A stretch of 64,000 nt of DNA from Procambarus clarkii. Taxonomy: Eukaryota; Arthropoda; Malacostraca; Decapoda; Cambaridae. A model generated the notes under the pieces. That model ran no database searches and was not told the origin of the DNA. It was given only the letters and a program-made list of their open reading frames with translations. The stretch covers positions 12,084,715 to 12,148,714 of the forward strand of contig NC_091217.1 in assembly GCF_040958095.1 (NCBI RefSeq), in the 5' to 3' direction. Of this stretch, positions 11,102-23,265 are shown piece by piece; position 1 is the first letter of the stretch, and each line of letters starts with the position of its first letter. The position numbers were made by a program, and so were the translations under genes.

Positions 11102-11666
11102 GGTGAATTTTCTTCCTCGTAAGGTAGTAGATACGAACCAGATAGTCGTAATAATATCCCTAATGCGAGGTCCGCGCTCTTATATTGGGGGAAATGTAAA
11201 AGTTACCACTTATTTGAATATATTAATAAGGATTTTTGTTACCTTAGAGTGATATTATATATTACATTATAACTAATAGTATATTTCATTTTAGGATATA
11301 GATGCTTTAAGCATATATTTTAATTAGATTAAATAAGAATTTACTACTAAATTATATATATATATATCTATCATTATGTACGGCAGCTACGAATAATGAC
11401 GTAACAGTATACTTTTAGCGAGATTGCCAAAGTGATGTATTTTTCTAATAAGTCTAATAAATAATGAAAGTAGTTTACTAAGTATTTATATAAGAGCTTC
11501 ATTTAATTATGAAACTTTAAGGATTTTTAAATAGAGAAGTATTTAGAGGAGATTACTGTCTATTATAAATGAGGAAACTGTTAAATATGTAGCGATGTAC
11601 GATACTTATTTTAGGGATATATATACTTGCTTATCCTACTCTAATAGCTAGTGCTGCCCTCACACG
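11102..11666. promoter_or_regulatory. Divergent promoter region between macro gene C and the IAP gene
   Basis: This AT-rich 565-bp spacer separates the two divergent transcription units. On the minus strand, CCAATATAAGAGCGC lies about 80 bases before the ATG of gene C. On the plus strand, GGGATATATATACTTG at 11614-11629 lies about 45 bases before the IAP ATG. A second TATATAAG is at 11487-11494. No other open frame is present. Confidence 0.55.
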
Positions 11667-13122
11667 ATGGATCCTTTGTGTGCCAGGAAGTTTTACAGTA
11701 TAGAAAGCCTTAAATGTGCAGGAGTTAGACTACAAACATTTGTGGATTGGCCCATTAAGTGGTTAAACCCTATTGACTTAGTTGAAGATGGGTTCTATTA
11801 CCTTCGCAATAGTGATTACTGTTTGTGTGCATTTTGTTATTGTATAGTAGGTGCATGGATTGTTGGTGATACCCCCAGAAGACGTCATAAGATCATTAAT
11901 CAAGACTGTGCCTTTATTAGAGGCGAGAGGAGTGACAATGTTTCTTTAGAGGTGTCTGAGATAGCTTTCAAATATGGACTGGAATTTGTTTCCCATAAAA
12001 TAGAACTGGGAAATAAGAAAATAAGTGGTAGTAGTAAGTATATATTCTTATGATGTATTCTTATACCAGTCTTATATACTCTGTACAAAACTTGATTGCT
12101 TAAATAGATACTTCTTATTCTTCTAAGAATAATTTACGTAACTACGTTATATTTTTTTAGGTGGTGCTCCTCCTAAGGAAGATCTGGGATTGATCAAATT
12201 TAGGAAATCGCTGAATCCAGGATTGGTAACTTATAAATCTCGCCTAGAGACATTTGATATGACATGGCCTGGAAGCGTCAAGCAAACTTCTCATGAGCTG
12301 GCAGAAGCTGGTTTTTTTTACTGTGGTATGAAGTGTTTTAACTATTTTAAACTTAATAGAGTTATAAGTAAAGAAATAATGAATAATAGTTAAAAGATAG
12401 TAACGAGATAATGCTGGATTGTTTTATGGTTTTCAGGTATAAGTGACCACGTCTGCTGCTATCACTGCGCCTGTGGAATACGAAATTGGAGACCAGAAGA
12501 TGATCCTTGGACGTTACATGCGAGATGTAGTCCAGAATGTGCTTACATTATTCTTGCAAGGGGCAAGGAATTTGTTAAGAATGCTAGATTGACAATACCA
12601 TTACCTATAAAACCTATAGACAATGATTTAATTAATATCTTAATGGAGGGTATGGATAAGTTCAAACATCTGATTCATAAAAAATTAATACCTGTGGAGA
12701 GTATAAGATATGCTTTAAGTGAGTACCTTAAGGAATCCAGAGATTTGTTGCCTTTTATTATACAAAGTAGATGTCTAGAAATCGTGTTGAGGTATATGCA
12801 AGAGGGAACAGATATTTATTTACGGGTACGGGACTTAATTTATGAAGCAGTTGATGATAAAAAGGAACAAGAAGCTACGCTTGAAGATCTGGGATTGAAA
12901 ACTTTACCGGAGACTTGTACTAACACTGATGAAAACAAGGACTGTATAGAACAATCTTGGGAAGAAGATATTTTATGCAGAGTTTGTATGGATAAAAATA
13001 TAAATATTGTAATACTACCATGTAAACATATGGTGACATGCAGTGGTTGTCTTTTAGCTCTGAAATGCTGTCCAATTTGTAGAGGAAATATTTTATATAT
13101 AATAAATCCAATTGCTTCTTGA
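11667..13122 (+). CDS. Inhibitor of apoptosis protein, BIR-BIR-RING, three exons
   Basis: The exons 11667-12033, 12161-12325 and 12437-13122 join in frame to 405 residues. Introns are short (127 and 111 bp) with GTAAGT and GTATGA donors and TTTTTTAG and TTTTCAG acceptors. BIR1 (about 21-86) has C54, C57, H74 and C81, the CX2C-X16-H-X6-C zinc set. BIR2 (about 147-215) has C185, C188, H205 and C212 with the same spacing, and is split by the second intron just after the YCG. The C-terminal RING (about 358-395) shows C-X2-C-X11-C-X-H-X3-C-X2-C-X6-C-X2-C. Family members bind caspases or pro-apoptotic IAP antagonists through BIRs and act as E3 ubiquitin ligases through the RING. Such genes occur both in animals and in insect DNA viruses. 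Introns argue for a nuclear, host-derived gene. The stop codon lies inside the TIR. Confidence 0.9.
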
Positions 13123-16091
13123 ACACTTATGATTTTCTTGAACACTTGTATAACTACTAAGAACACTTGTATATGATTTTCTTGAACACTTGTATAACTA
13201 CTAAGAATACTTGTATATAATTGCTTCTTGAACACTTATGATTTCTTGAACACTTGTATAACTACTAAGAACACTTATGATTTCTTGAATACCTGTATAA
13301 CTACTAAGAACACTTGTATGCGTTAAATGTTGTAATAAACTTAATGCCTCTTCTAAATAAGATTTCTTTATCCTTAATAGAATAATTTGCTTATTACATT
13401 GGAGGACTGAAACAAGTACTTAATTATGAAACCGAATAATGACATGATGTAGTAAGTTTAACGGAAATATTGAATACAATGACTTGAAAAGTTTTCCTTT
13501 GACTAATGAAGGTGTATGTTTAATAAAACTGAGTTACGAAAACAATGCCTTAAGATGCTACTGTAAGTAATGACTTAGTGCACGGGCAAGTATCTTTAAT
13601 TGTACGAAGATGTCTTAGAATGATTTATATTGACATTATTTGAAAATGGATAACTACCAAATGCTCAGTAGTAACTTACTGTGAATTAGTAATGTTACTG
13701 TTGTTGTTGTTGTTGTCGTTGTTAATAACGATGATCTACTTACTTACTTACTAAAATGACAGAACCAACTAGTTTTGAGAATTAGTACAGAGATGATTAG
13801 AGAATAAGTAGTGGACTGTAATGAACGGGTAAGAACATGTAGCGGAGGGATGGAGGAAAATTGTAAGAAAGGGTTGAAAGTTGGGATGTGTAAAGGATTG
13901 AGAGATTGTAAGGGATGGTATCAAGATGTGCGGAAAACATGCTACAACATGTAAAGTAGACAGTGTAGAGAGTTGGGCGGTGAACAAGCTAGGACTTGTA
14001 ATGGATGGAAGGAGTCGGGTATATTTACATATGACTCATGTTTAAATAAGATATGGGACACAGTAATACACGCTACAACATGTAAAGTAGACAGCGTAGT
14101 AAGATGCGAGGCGAACATGCTGAGACATGCTGAGACATGTAAAAGGAATGAGAGAGAGATTGTAAGGGTTGGTACCAAGATGAGCGGAAAACATGCTATA
14201 ACATGTAGAGTAGAAATAGCGTAGTGAGTTGGGCGGTGAACAAGCTAGGACTTGTATTGGATGGAAAGAGTCGGGGTATATTTACATATGACTCATGTTT
14301 AAATAAGATAGAGGAGACGGTAATAGTTGTTTAAGTCTTGTATAAAATTGGAAAGAAGTAGAGAATATGTAAGACTAAGTACAGATCTGAACTTACAGAG
14401 AATATGCTATGAACGGGGAAAGAACGCAAATTAACAGCTACATTTTAAATTTACGAGACTTGGATGAGATGGAGGAAGGTGGGAGGGGGTGAAAGATAAT
14501 TAAACAGGTTGGGGTTATGTGTATACTCGGATAAGAGATACGCTGGAGACGGACTTGATCGAATATATTTATGTCTGATGATCTAAGGCTAATGTCCAGA
14601 TTAATTTTACTACGTTAGAAAATACGGTGATCTTAAATCTCAGGGTGATTTAGTTGGAAAATAAAGAACTTGTACAAATGAACTAAGCTGGGGCACAAGA
14701 GTTGAAACTTAATAACTGAACTGGTTTTTTATTTACTATGTCTGAAAATGTAGTTGGGTGATTTGGACTGAGAGTAATGATTTTACAAAAGTGAGCTTGG
14801 ACAGAGGACAAGAGCTAGAGTTTTATAATTGTTTACTTCATATTTACTATGTCTGAAATACAGAGGGTAAAAATTTCAGGGAAATTGGACTGATACTAAC
14901 GAAGATATGAAAGAGAACTAAGGCGGGGACGAGAGCTGGAGCTCAGTAACTGACTTGATCTTATTTACTAACTTTGAAGTATGTCTGCTTTTAATTTTAG
15001 GGAAATTGATGGGTTATTTACAAAGATACGAAAGAGAATTAAGGCGGGGACGAGAGCTGGAGCTCGATAACTATTTGATTTTATTTACGGCGTCTGAAAT
15101 ACAGAGGGTAACAATTTAAGGGAAATTGGACTGTTACTAATGATTTTGTACAAATGAACTAAGCTGGGGACAAGAGCTAGAGTTTGATAATTGTTTGCAT
15201 TTACTAAACTATGTCTGAAATACAGAGGGTAGAAATTTCAGGGAAATTGGACTGATACTAACGAAGATACGAGAGAGAGCTAAGGTGGAGGACAAGAGCT
15301 GGAGCTTGGTAACTAATTACTGTATTGAACTACGTTTGAAATATGATTATTTTTAAATTTTAGAGGGATTGGAATGATAGTATTCTTTATACGACAGGGG
15401 ACTAAGGTGGGGAACGTGAGCTAGAACTTGCTTACTAACATGATTTATTTGTGTAAAACTGACTTGCTTAATGAAAAGGAGCAAACATACTGACTTGCTT
15501 AATGAAAAGGAGCAAACATACGATGTTGGAAAATAGTTGAACTGAATGAAAGGAGAGAGAGAGAGGAGGGACGGTCCAGATATTATGAGAAGATAACATA
15601 AGATAAGAGGTCTGGCTGACCGGGCGTAAAGTAAACACAGGTGAGGCGACAGATTGCGAGGTACGGGGGGGAGGGAGGGGGGTGTGATGTACGAAACCCT
15701 GAAAACAATGACTTACACAGGTGATTTTCTAAATTTATATGAATAACTAAGGCTTACATAGACGATTTTGTAAGTTGAAAACATGTAAAATATGTCCGTA
15801 GAGTTCTCCTGGAAGCCCTAAAGTGCTACACATGTTATTTGAATTTCTCCCATAAGGCCTTAACAAACTTCTAAGTCTCGGAAATTATTTTTCTTATAAG
15901 AACTTTAGCAAACTCGTATGACATTATTTTTCATTATAAGAATTCCCTAATTCTAAATCTGTGACTCCCCAAATTCGCCTGAAAACCCTTGGGGCGCACA
16001 GGGGATATTCTAAATTTACCTGAAACCCTTGGGGCGCACAGGGGATTTTTCTCCCAGAAAAAAAAATTCGTCTGTGTGGCGCCAACCCTAC

Positions 16092-16096
<5 letters not shown>
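13110..16096 (-). repeat. Right terminal inverted repeat arm
   Basis: This is the reverse complement of the left arm. Its inner limit is very sharp: identity stops between 13110 and 13109, inside the last codons of the IAP gene, so that gene's stop codon lies within the arm. One T/C difference from the left arm was seen, opposite 4114. The arm contains an AATAAA at 13334-13339. Confidence 0.92.
13334..13339 (+). terminator. Candidate poly(A) signal of the IAP gene in right arm
   Basis: AATAAA about 212 bases after the IAP stop codon, inside the TIR. It is the exact mirror of the signal at 6752-6757. Confidence 0.45.

Positions 16097-16134
<38 letters not shown>
16097..16134. repeat. (TA)n microsatellite, right flank of the TIR element
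   Basis: A short pure TA run directly after the right terminus. Confidence 0.95.
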
Positions 16135-16137
<3 letters not shown>

Positions 16138-16356
16138 GAAATAAAGCCTGTATTTCCTTGTTAATGTGTTATCAAGAAAATACATTGTTTGTATATATAA
16201 TTTCCTTGATAAAACGAAAGTTCGGAATTTTTGTTTCATTTATCCTAGTGAATACTTAAGCATCTAGTTTATAAATGGAACTATATATTTTCATTTCTTA
16301 GACACTCGGTATTCACAGTAAATCTCCATAATGGGTACTGCTAAACTTGGCTCCAT

Positions 16357-16970
16357 CCAGGATGTATGGAGGCGGGAAGGTGGTGTATGGGTGGTGGTAA
16401 TGGGTGGGTGAGGCGGGAAGGGGGTGTGGGGGCGGTGGTAATGGGTGGGTGAGGCGGGAAGGTGGTGTGGGGGCGGTGGTAATGGGTGGGTGAGGCGGGA
16501 AGGGGGTGTGGGGGCGGTGGTAATGGGTGGGTGAGGCGGGAAGGGGGTGTGGGGGCGGTGGTAATGGGTGGGTGAGGCGGGAAGGGGGTGTGTGGGCGGT
16601 GGTAATGAGTGGGTGAGGCGGGAAGGTGGTGTGGGGGTGGTGGTAATGGGTGGGTGAGGGGGGAAGGTGGTGTGGGGGCGGTGGTAATGGGTGGGTGAGG
16701 AGGGAAGGGGGTGTGGGGGCGGTGGTAATGGGTGGGTGAGGGGGAAAGGTGGTGTGGGGGCGGTGGTAATGGGTGGGTGAGGGGGAAAGGTGGTGTGGGG
16801 GCGGTGGTAATGGGTGGGTGAGGGGGAAAGGTGGTGTGGGGGCGGTGGTAATGGGTGGGTGAGGCGGGAAGGTGGTGTAAGGGCGGTGGTAATGGGTGGG
16901 TGAGGAGGGAAGGGGGGTGTGAGGGCGGTGGTAATGGGTGGGTGAGGGGGGAAGGGGGTGTGAGGAAGTG
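16357..16970. repeat. 41-bp minisatellite, about 14-15 copies
   Basis: The unit is GTGGTAATGGGTGGGTGAGG followed by a variable G-rich half with GGGAAGG and GTGTGGGGGCG. Because 41 is not a multiple of three, one unit is read in all frames in turn, which yields a 224-codon open frame on the minus strand that I do not consider a gene. Purine-rich G-runs could form G-quadruplexes. Confidence 0.95.
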
Positions 16971-16984
16971 CTGTTGATACCCGA

Positions 16985-17135
16985 CAATTCTTCCTAACCT
17001 ACCAGAGGACCTAAAACAGAAAACGAAACAGTACGTGACTTTCGCGAGCCGCTTCCATTTTTTAGTACGACAATTTTTGGCCTTATGTAACGCATACGAG
17101 CGAAAAGCGACGTCCTCTGTAAGAGGACAGGTTGC
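16985..17135. repeat. Dispersed repeat, copy 1
   Basis: The segment from TCCTAACCTACCAGAGGAC to AGAGGACAGGTTG is clearly homologous to 47416-47570, including the shared AGCCGCTTCCATTTT and CGACAATTTTT blocks. In copy 1 the sequence continues past GGACAGGTTG into unrelated DNA. In copy 2 that end runs into a minisatellite. Confidence 0.85.
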
Positions 17136-17339
17136 TCCGTCACACTGACGGAATTCACCAACGTGGAGGACAAGTTATTTTTTAAATTGAAAACCCGAGT
17201 GAATTAATGGAGGGATTTTATGAATACTGTAAACATTTATGGACAGCATAATGAACACATTAAATTAAGAGACGTTTGGAGAATACATGTTCATATGATA
17301 TTTGCCATTATCTTGTATGATATCCAAATGGTTTAATGC

Positions 17340-18362
17340 ATCCTGTCTGTTTCCCTTTTTTGGTATACTCGCACAACAACGGACACCTTCCATCTCTCTG
17401 GTAGGTCTCATGTTCCCAGTCACTTGTTGTATAACAATGTAAGCAGCCTGGAGAAGACTTCTCTTGTTATCTATGGTGATATCTTGTCTAGTCTCAAAGC
17501 CTTAATGATGTCCAGTTCCAGCAGGTGTCCGCACTTCCTCTCTGGTTACCTCAGAGCCATCCACTTCTACTTGCATTGATCCCAAGACTCTCTGACATTC
17601 TATGTGAATGAGTTCCCTCCAATCCTCAATTTCATTACGTGTTCATTAACTGCTGTTTTCCTCCTGATTTAATTGTGAACCAGGTTGGGTTGGATCTTTG
17701 CTCTATCAGCAATGTTTCCCAGTTGTTTGCTTCCCTTCTTACTGAGATTTTCATTCTGGTCCTCTGGTACACAACTCTGTTCAATGCTGTTCTTTTGTTT
17801 TGTAGTTTCCCCCCCATGCCCTCGGGCTTATGGCTTACCTCCTGGCCTTACACAATCCTTTCTTTGTACAAGGACAAATTTGTGCTGCTTCCCAGCATTT
17901 CTTGATGCAGAAGTGCATCACTTACCGTCGGGGTTTCCCGCTGGGTTCAATTACCAATGGTAACCTAGAAGAAATCTCACATGTACACATAATTTTTCCT
18001 TTGATATGGCAGCCTTATACCTCCTTCCCTTTTCCGTAATATGTGTCAATACTGCCACGAGATACTCAAATGTCATTACACAGTGATCGCTCAATCCCTA
18101 GGGGTTGGAAGCTGACTTGCCTGTGGTCTGACGCACTGTAAATACCGTATCAAGTTTGGCTGGTTCATCATTTCTCTTTATTCTTGTAGGGCCAATGACA
18201 AGTTTGCCAAGGAAGTTTCTCGTTAATTTTTCCATGCATTTAGCTCTTGGTGTATCAGTATTCACCCGTGGGGGTCCCACATTCCTTCAATCTATTTCAC
18301 CATGGTTGAAGTCTCCAATAATTAGGAGTCGAGACCCATTCCTTAGACAGTCACTCAGTTAA
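17340..18362 (-). pseudogene. CR1/L2-like LINE endonuclease region, decayed
   Basis: On the minus strand, fragments give LLIIGDFNH near 18320, a GPTRIKR and LDTVFT block near 18200-18130, and downstream linker-like sequence around 17817-17640. IIGDFN, PTR and LDxVFT in that order are the apurinic-endonuclease signatures of LINEs. Stops and frameshifts break the reading frame throughout. Reverse-transcriptase sequence is not present in this piece. The copy ends near the dispersed repeat at 17135. The sequence from 17136 to 17340 has no feature I can support. Confidence 0.7.
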
Positions 18363-18404
18363 CCAAGCTAAGATAACGAAATCACTTCAATAGCCAAAAA
18401 AGGA

Positions 18405-19547
18405 AACAACCAATCCCACCCAACCAGTATTCATCCAACAAACCAGTATTAACCCAACAAACCAGTATTTATCCAACAAACCAGTATTTACCCAACAAAC
18501 CAGTATTCACCCAACAAACCAGTATTCACCCAACAAACCAGTATTAACCCAACAAACCAGTATTAACCCAACAAACCAGTATTTATCCAACAAACCAGTA
18601 TTAACCCAACAAACCAGTAGTAACCCAACAAACCAGTATTTATCCAACAAACCAGTATTAACCCAACAAACCAGTATTAACCCAACAAACCAGTATTAAC
18701 CCAACAAACCAGTATTAACCCAACAAACCAGTATTAACCCAACAAACCAGTATTAACCCAACAAACCAGTATTAACCCAACAAACCAGTATTCACTCAAC
18801 AAACCAGTATTAACCCAACAAACCAGTATTAACCCAACAAACCAGTATTTATCCAACAAACCAGTATTCACCCAACAAACCAGTATTCACCCAACAAACC
18901 AGTATTAACCCAACAAACCAGTATTAACCCAACAAACCAGTATTTATCCAACAAACCAGTATTAACCCAACAAACCAGTAGTAACCCAACAAACCAGTAT
19001 TTATCCAACAAACCAGTATTAACCCAACAAACCAGTATTAACCCAACAAACCAGTATTAACCCAACAAACCAGTATTTATCCAACAAACCAGTATTCACC
19101 CAACAAACCAGTATTGACCCAACAAACCAGTATTAACCCAACAAACCAGTATTAACCCAACAAACCAGTATTAACCCAACAAACCAGTATTTATCCAACA
19201 AACCAGTATTAACCCAACAAACCAGTAGTAACCCAACAAACCAGTATTTATCCAACAAACCAGTATTAACCCAACAAACCAGTATTAACCCAACAAACCA
19301 GTATTTATCCAACAAACCAGTATTAACCCAACAAACCAGTATTAACCCAACAAACCAGTATTTATCCAACAAACCAGTATTTATCCAACAAACCAGTATT
19401 AACCCAACTAACCAGTATTCACCCAACAAACCAGTATTAACCCAACTAACCAGTATTAACCCAACAAACCAGTATTAACCCAACAAACCAGTATTAACCC
19501 AACAAACCAGTATTAACCCAACAAACCAGTATTCACAAACAAAAGCA
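18405..19547. repeat. 19-bp minisatellite, about 60 copies
   Basis: The unit is CAGTATTAACCCAACAAAC with variants in the middle (TTAACCC, TTTATCC, TTCACCC, GTAACCC). The variants are interspersed in recurrent orders, suggesting local block duplication. The 98-codon open frame within it is a by-product. Confidence 0.95.
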
Positions 19548-19554
19548 GCTTTCC

Positions 19555-19558
<4 letters not shown>

Positions 19559-19647
<89 letters not shown>
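19559..19647. repeat. (TA)n microsatellite
   Basis: A pure AT dinucleotide run directly following the 19-bp array. Confidence 0.95.
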
Positions 19648-19648
<1 letters not shown>

Positions 19649-20431
19649 TCTACGATTCAACATAGAATACAAAGATAGTTCCCAATAAGCTTACGGTTAC
19701 TTACGGCAAATATAATGGTAATATCTAATAAATCAAGCTTTGTTTGACAAGTTTGTTTGACACAACTTCCACAAGAACGACTTTATTTTCCTAATGGAGG
19801 TAATAGCAATCAGAAGTGCAACTTTCTGATGCCTTTACCCGCCAGACAGACAGTCTTATAGACGCAAAGATTGATATATACAGCTGACACACACAAAAGA
19901 CTTAACAGACACAATGACAGACATCAACAGAGACTCGAACTAATATACACCAACCAAGAAAGCCTCGCCCCCTCCTACCCTGGATAAGTTTGATTAAAAC
20001 ACAAGCCAGCAGCACTAAGCATGAGGGGGAGCGGCCGTGTAAGTATTGGTCGACACGGAATCCACAGCGCACTGCAGTGAAGCACTGACCTCACTCCAGT
20101 GACGGACGGCAGGTCTAAACTGATGTGTAATTATGCAGGTGACTATGTACAGCACTGCGACACTACCTCAACGCTCAAGGGGTACCTCTTATTACCTTAT
20201 TATTACCTCTTCAATGGCGCCCAAAGTGGTTAATGATATTAACTATGCATCTACTGATTGAATGTAATTATAGGCAGATATTATTCTGGGCAAAGTGATC
20301 AGGGGATGGCGCTAAATATATATAAATTATGTTAACATTTCCTTCCACTCGAGATAATATGTTGATGTAATTATTCTCAAGCGAAGTGGTTAGAGAATAT
20401 ATTGGTTCTTGCAAGTTGTTGGTGGTGGTGG
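19648..20431. other. Region with no supported gene
   Basis: Unique-looking sequence without protein motifs, tRNA signals or a recognisable mobile element. It separates the (TA)n run from the next minisatellite. Confidence 0.6.
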
Positions 20432-23265
20432 TGGTTCCTTGATCCTCCCCTGGTGGTGGTGGAGGGAACCACACGCTGGTGGGGACTAGTGGTTCTCCTG
20501 GTGGTGGTGGTGGTGGTGTTGGAGGGAACCACACGCTGGTGGGGACGAGTGGTTCTCCTGGTGGTGGTGGTGGTGGTGGTGGAGGGAACCCCACGCTGGT
20601 GGAGACTAGTGGTTCCCCTGGTGGTGGTGGTGGAGGGAACCACACGCTGGTGGAGACGAGTGGTTACCCTGGTGGTGGTGGTGGAGGGAACCACACGCTG
20701 GTGGAGACGAGTGGTTACCCTGGTGGTGGTGGTGGAGGGAACCACACGCTGGTGGAGACGAGTGGTTCCCCTGGTGGTGGTGGTGGAGGGAACCACACGC
20801 TGGTGGAGACTAGTGGTTCCCCTGGTGGTGGTGGTGGAGGGAACCCCACGCTGGTGGAGACTAGTGGTTCTCCTGGTGGTGGTGGTGGTGGTGGAGGGAA
20901 CCACACGCTGGTGGAGACTAGTGGTTCTCCTGGTGGTGGTGGTGGTGGTGGAGGGAACCACACGCTGGTGGAGACTAGTGGTTCTACTGGTGGTGGTGGT
21001 GGTGGTGGAGGGAACCACACGCTGGTGGAGACTAGTGGTTCTCCTGGTGGTGGTGGTGGTGGTGGAGGGAAACACACGCTGGTGGAGACTAGTGGTTCTC
21101 CTGGTGGTGGTGGTGGTGGTGGAGGGAACCACACGCTGGTGGAGACTAGTGGTTCTCCTGGTGGTGGTGGTGGTGGTGGAGGGAACCACACGCTGGTGGA
21201 GACTAGTGGTTCCCCTGGTGGTGGTGGTGGAGGGAACCACACGCTGGTGGAGACTAGTGGTTCCCCTGGTGGTGGTGGTGGTGGAGGGAACCACACGCTG
21301 GTGGAGACTAGTGGTTCTCCTGATGGTGGTGGTGGTGGAGGGAACCACACGCTGGTGGGGACTAGTGGTTCTCCTGGTGGTGGTGGTGGTGGAGGGAACC
21401 ACACGCTGGTGGAGACTAGTGGTTCTCCTGGTGGTGGTGGTGGTGGAGGGAACCACACGCTGGTGGAGACTAGTGGTTCTCCTGGTGGTGGTGGTGGTGG
21501 AGGGAACCACACGCTGGTGGAGACTAGTGGTTCCCCTGGTGGTGGTGGTGGAGGGAACCACACGCTGGTGGGGACTAGTGGTTCCCCTGGTGGTGGTGGT
21601 GGTGGAGGGAACCACACGCTGGTGGAGACGAGTGGTTCCCCTGGTGGTGGTGGTGGAGGGAACCCCACGCTGGTGGGGACTAGTGGTTCCCCTGGTGGTG
21701 GTGGTGGAGGGAACCCCACGCTGGTGGGGACTAGTGGTTCTCCTGGTGGTGGTGGTGGTGGTGGAGGGAACCCCACGCTGGTGGAGACTAGTGGTTCCCC
21801 TGGTGGTGGTGGTGGAGGGAACCACACGCTGGTGGGGACTAGTGGTTCCCCTGGTGGTGGTGGTGGTGGAGGGAACCCCACGCTGGTGGGGACTAGTGGT
21901 TCTCCTGGTGGTGGTGGTGGTGATGGTGGAGGGAACCACACGCTGGTGGGGACTAGTGGTTCTCCTGGTGGTGGTGGTGGTGGTGGTGATGGTGGAGGGA
22001 ACCACACGCTGGTGGAGACTAGTGGTTCTCCTGGTGGTGGTGGTGGAGGGAACCACACGCTGGTGGAGACTAGTGGTTCTCCTGGTGGTGGTGGTGGAGG
22101 GAACCACACGCTGGTGGAGACTAGTGGTTCCCCTGGTGGTAGTGGTGGAGGGAACCACACGCTGGTGGAGACTAGTGGTTCTCCTGGTGGTGGTGGTGGT
22201 GGTGGTGATGGTGGAGGGAACCACACGCTGGTGGGGACTAGTGGTTCTCCTGGTGGTGGTGGTGGTGGTGGTGATGGTGGAGGGAACCACACGCTGGTGG
22301 AGACTAGTGGTTCTCCTGGTGGTGGTGGTGGAGGGAACCACACGCTGGTGGAGACTAGTGGTTCTCCTGGTGGTGGTGGTGGTGGTGGTGATGGTGGAGG
22401 GAACCACACGCTGGTGGAGACTAGTGGTTCTCCTGGTGGTGGTGGTGGAGGGAACCACACGCTGGTGGAGACTAGTGGTTCTCCTGGTGGTGGTGGTGGT
22501 GGTGGAGGGAACCACACGCTGGTGGGGACTAGTGGTTCTCCTGGTGGTGGTGGTGGAGGGAACCACACGCTGGTGGAGACTAGTGGTTCTCCTGGTGGTG
22601 GTGGTGGAGGAGGGAACCACACGCTGGTGGGGACTAGTGGTTCTCCTGGTGGTGGTGGTGGAGGGAACCACACGCTGGTGGAGACTAGTGGTTCTCCTGG
22701 TGGTGGTGGTGGTGGAGGGAACCACACGCTGGTGGGGACTAGTGGTTCTCCTGGTGGTGGTGGTGGAGGGAACCACACGCTGGTGGAGACTAGTGGTTCT
22801 CCTGGTGGTGGTGGTGGTGGAGGGAACCACACGCTGGTGGAGACTAGTGGTTCTCCTGGTGGTGGTGGTGGAGGGAACCACACGCTGGTGGAGACTAGTG
22901 GTTCTCCTGGTGGTGGTGGTGGTGGAGGGAACCACACGCTGGTGGAGACTAGTGGTTCTCCTGGTGGTGGTGGTGGAGGGAACCACACGCTGGTGGAGAC
23001 TAGTGGTTCTCCTGGTGGTGGTGGTGGTGGGAACCACACGCTGGTGGAGACTAGTGGTTCTCCTGGTGGTGGTGGTGGAGGGAACCACACGCTGGTGGAG
23101 ACTAGTGGTTCTCCTGGTGGTGGTGGTGGTGGAGGGAACCACACGCTGGTGGAGACTAGTGGTTCTCCTGGTGGTGGTGGTGGTGGGAACCACACGCTGG
23201 TGGGGACTAGTGGTTCTCCTGGTGGTGGTGGTGGTGGTGGTGGTGGGAACCACACGCTGGTAACA
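20432..23265. repeat. 51-69-bp minisatellite with nested GGT microsatellite, about 50 copies
   Basis: Each unit holds a constant core (GGGAACCACACGCTGGTGGA, then GACTAGTGGTTCTCCT) and a GGT run of four to eight repeats, sometimes interrupted by GAT. Because unit lengths are all multiples of three, four different frames on the two strands stay open for over 850 codons. Those frames have no initiation context or motif and are not reported as genes. Unit variants (A/G in GGAGAC/GGGGAC, GAACCCC/GAACCAC) occur in blocks. Confidence 0.97.

Noticed and set aside
16313-16987. 224-codon Pro/His/Thr-rich frame
   Set aside because: A 41-bp minisatellite read through all frames; no independent evidence.
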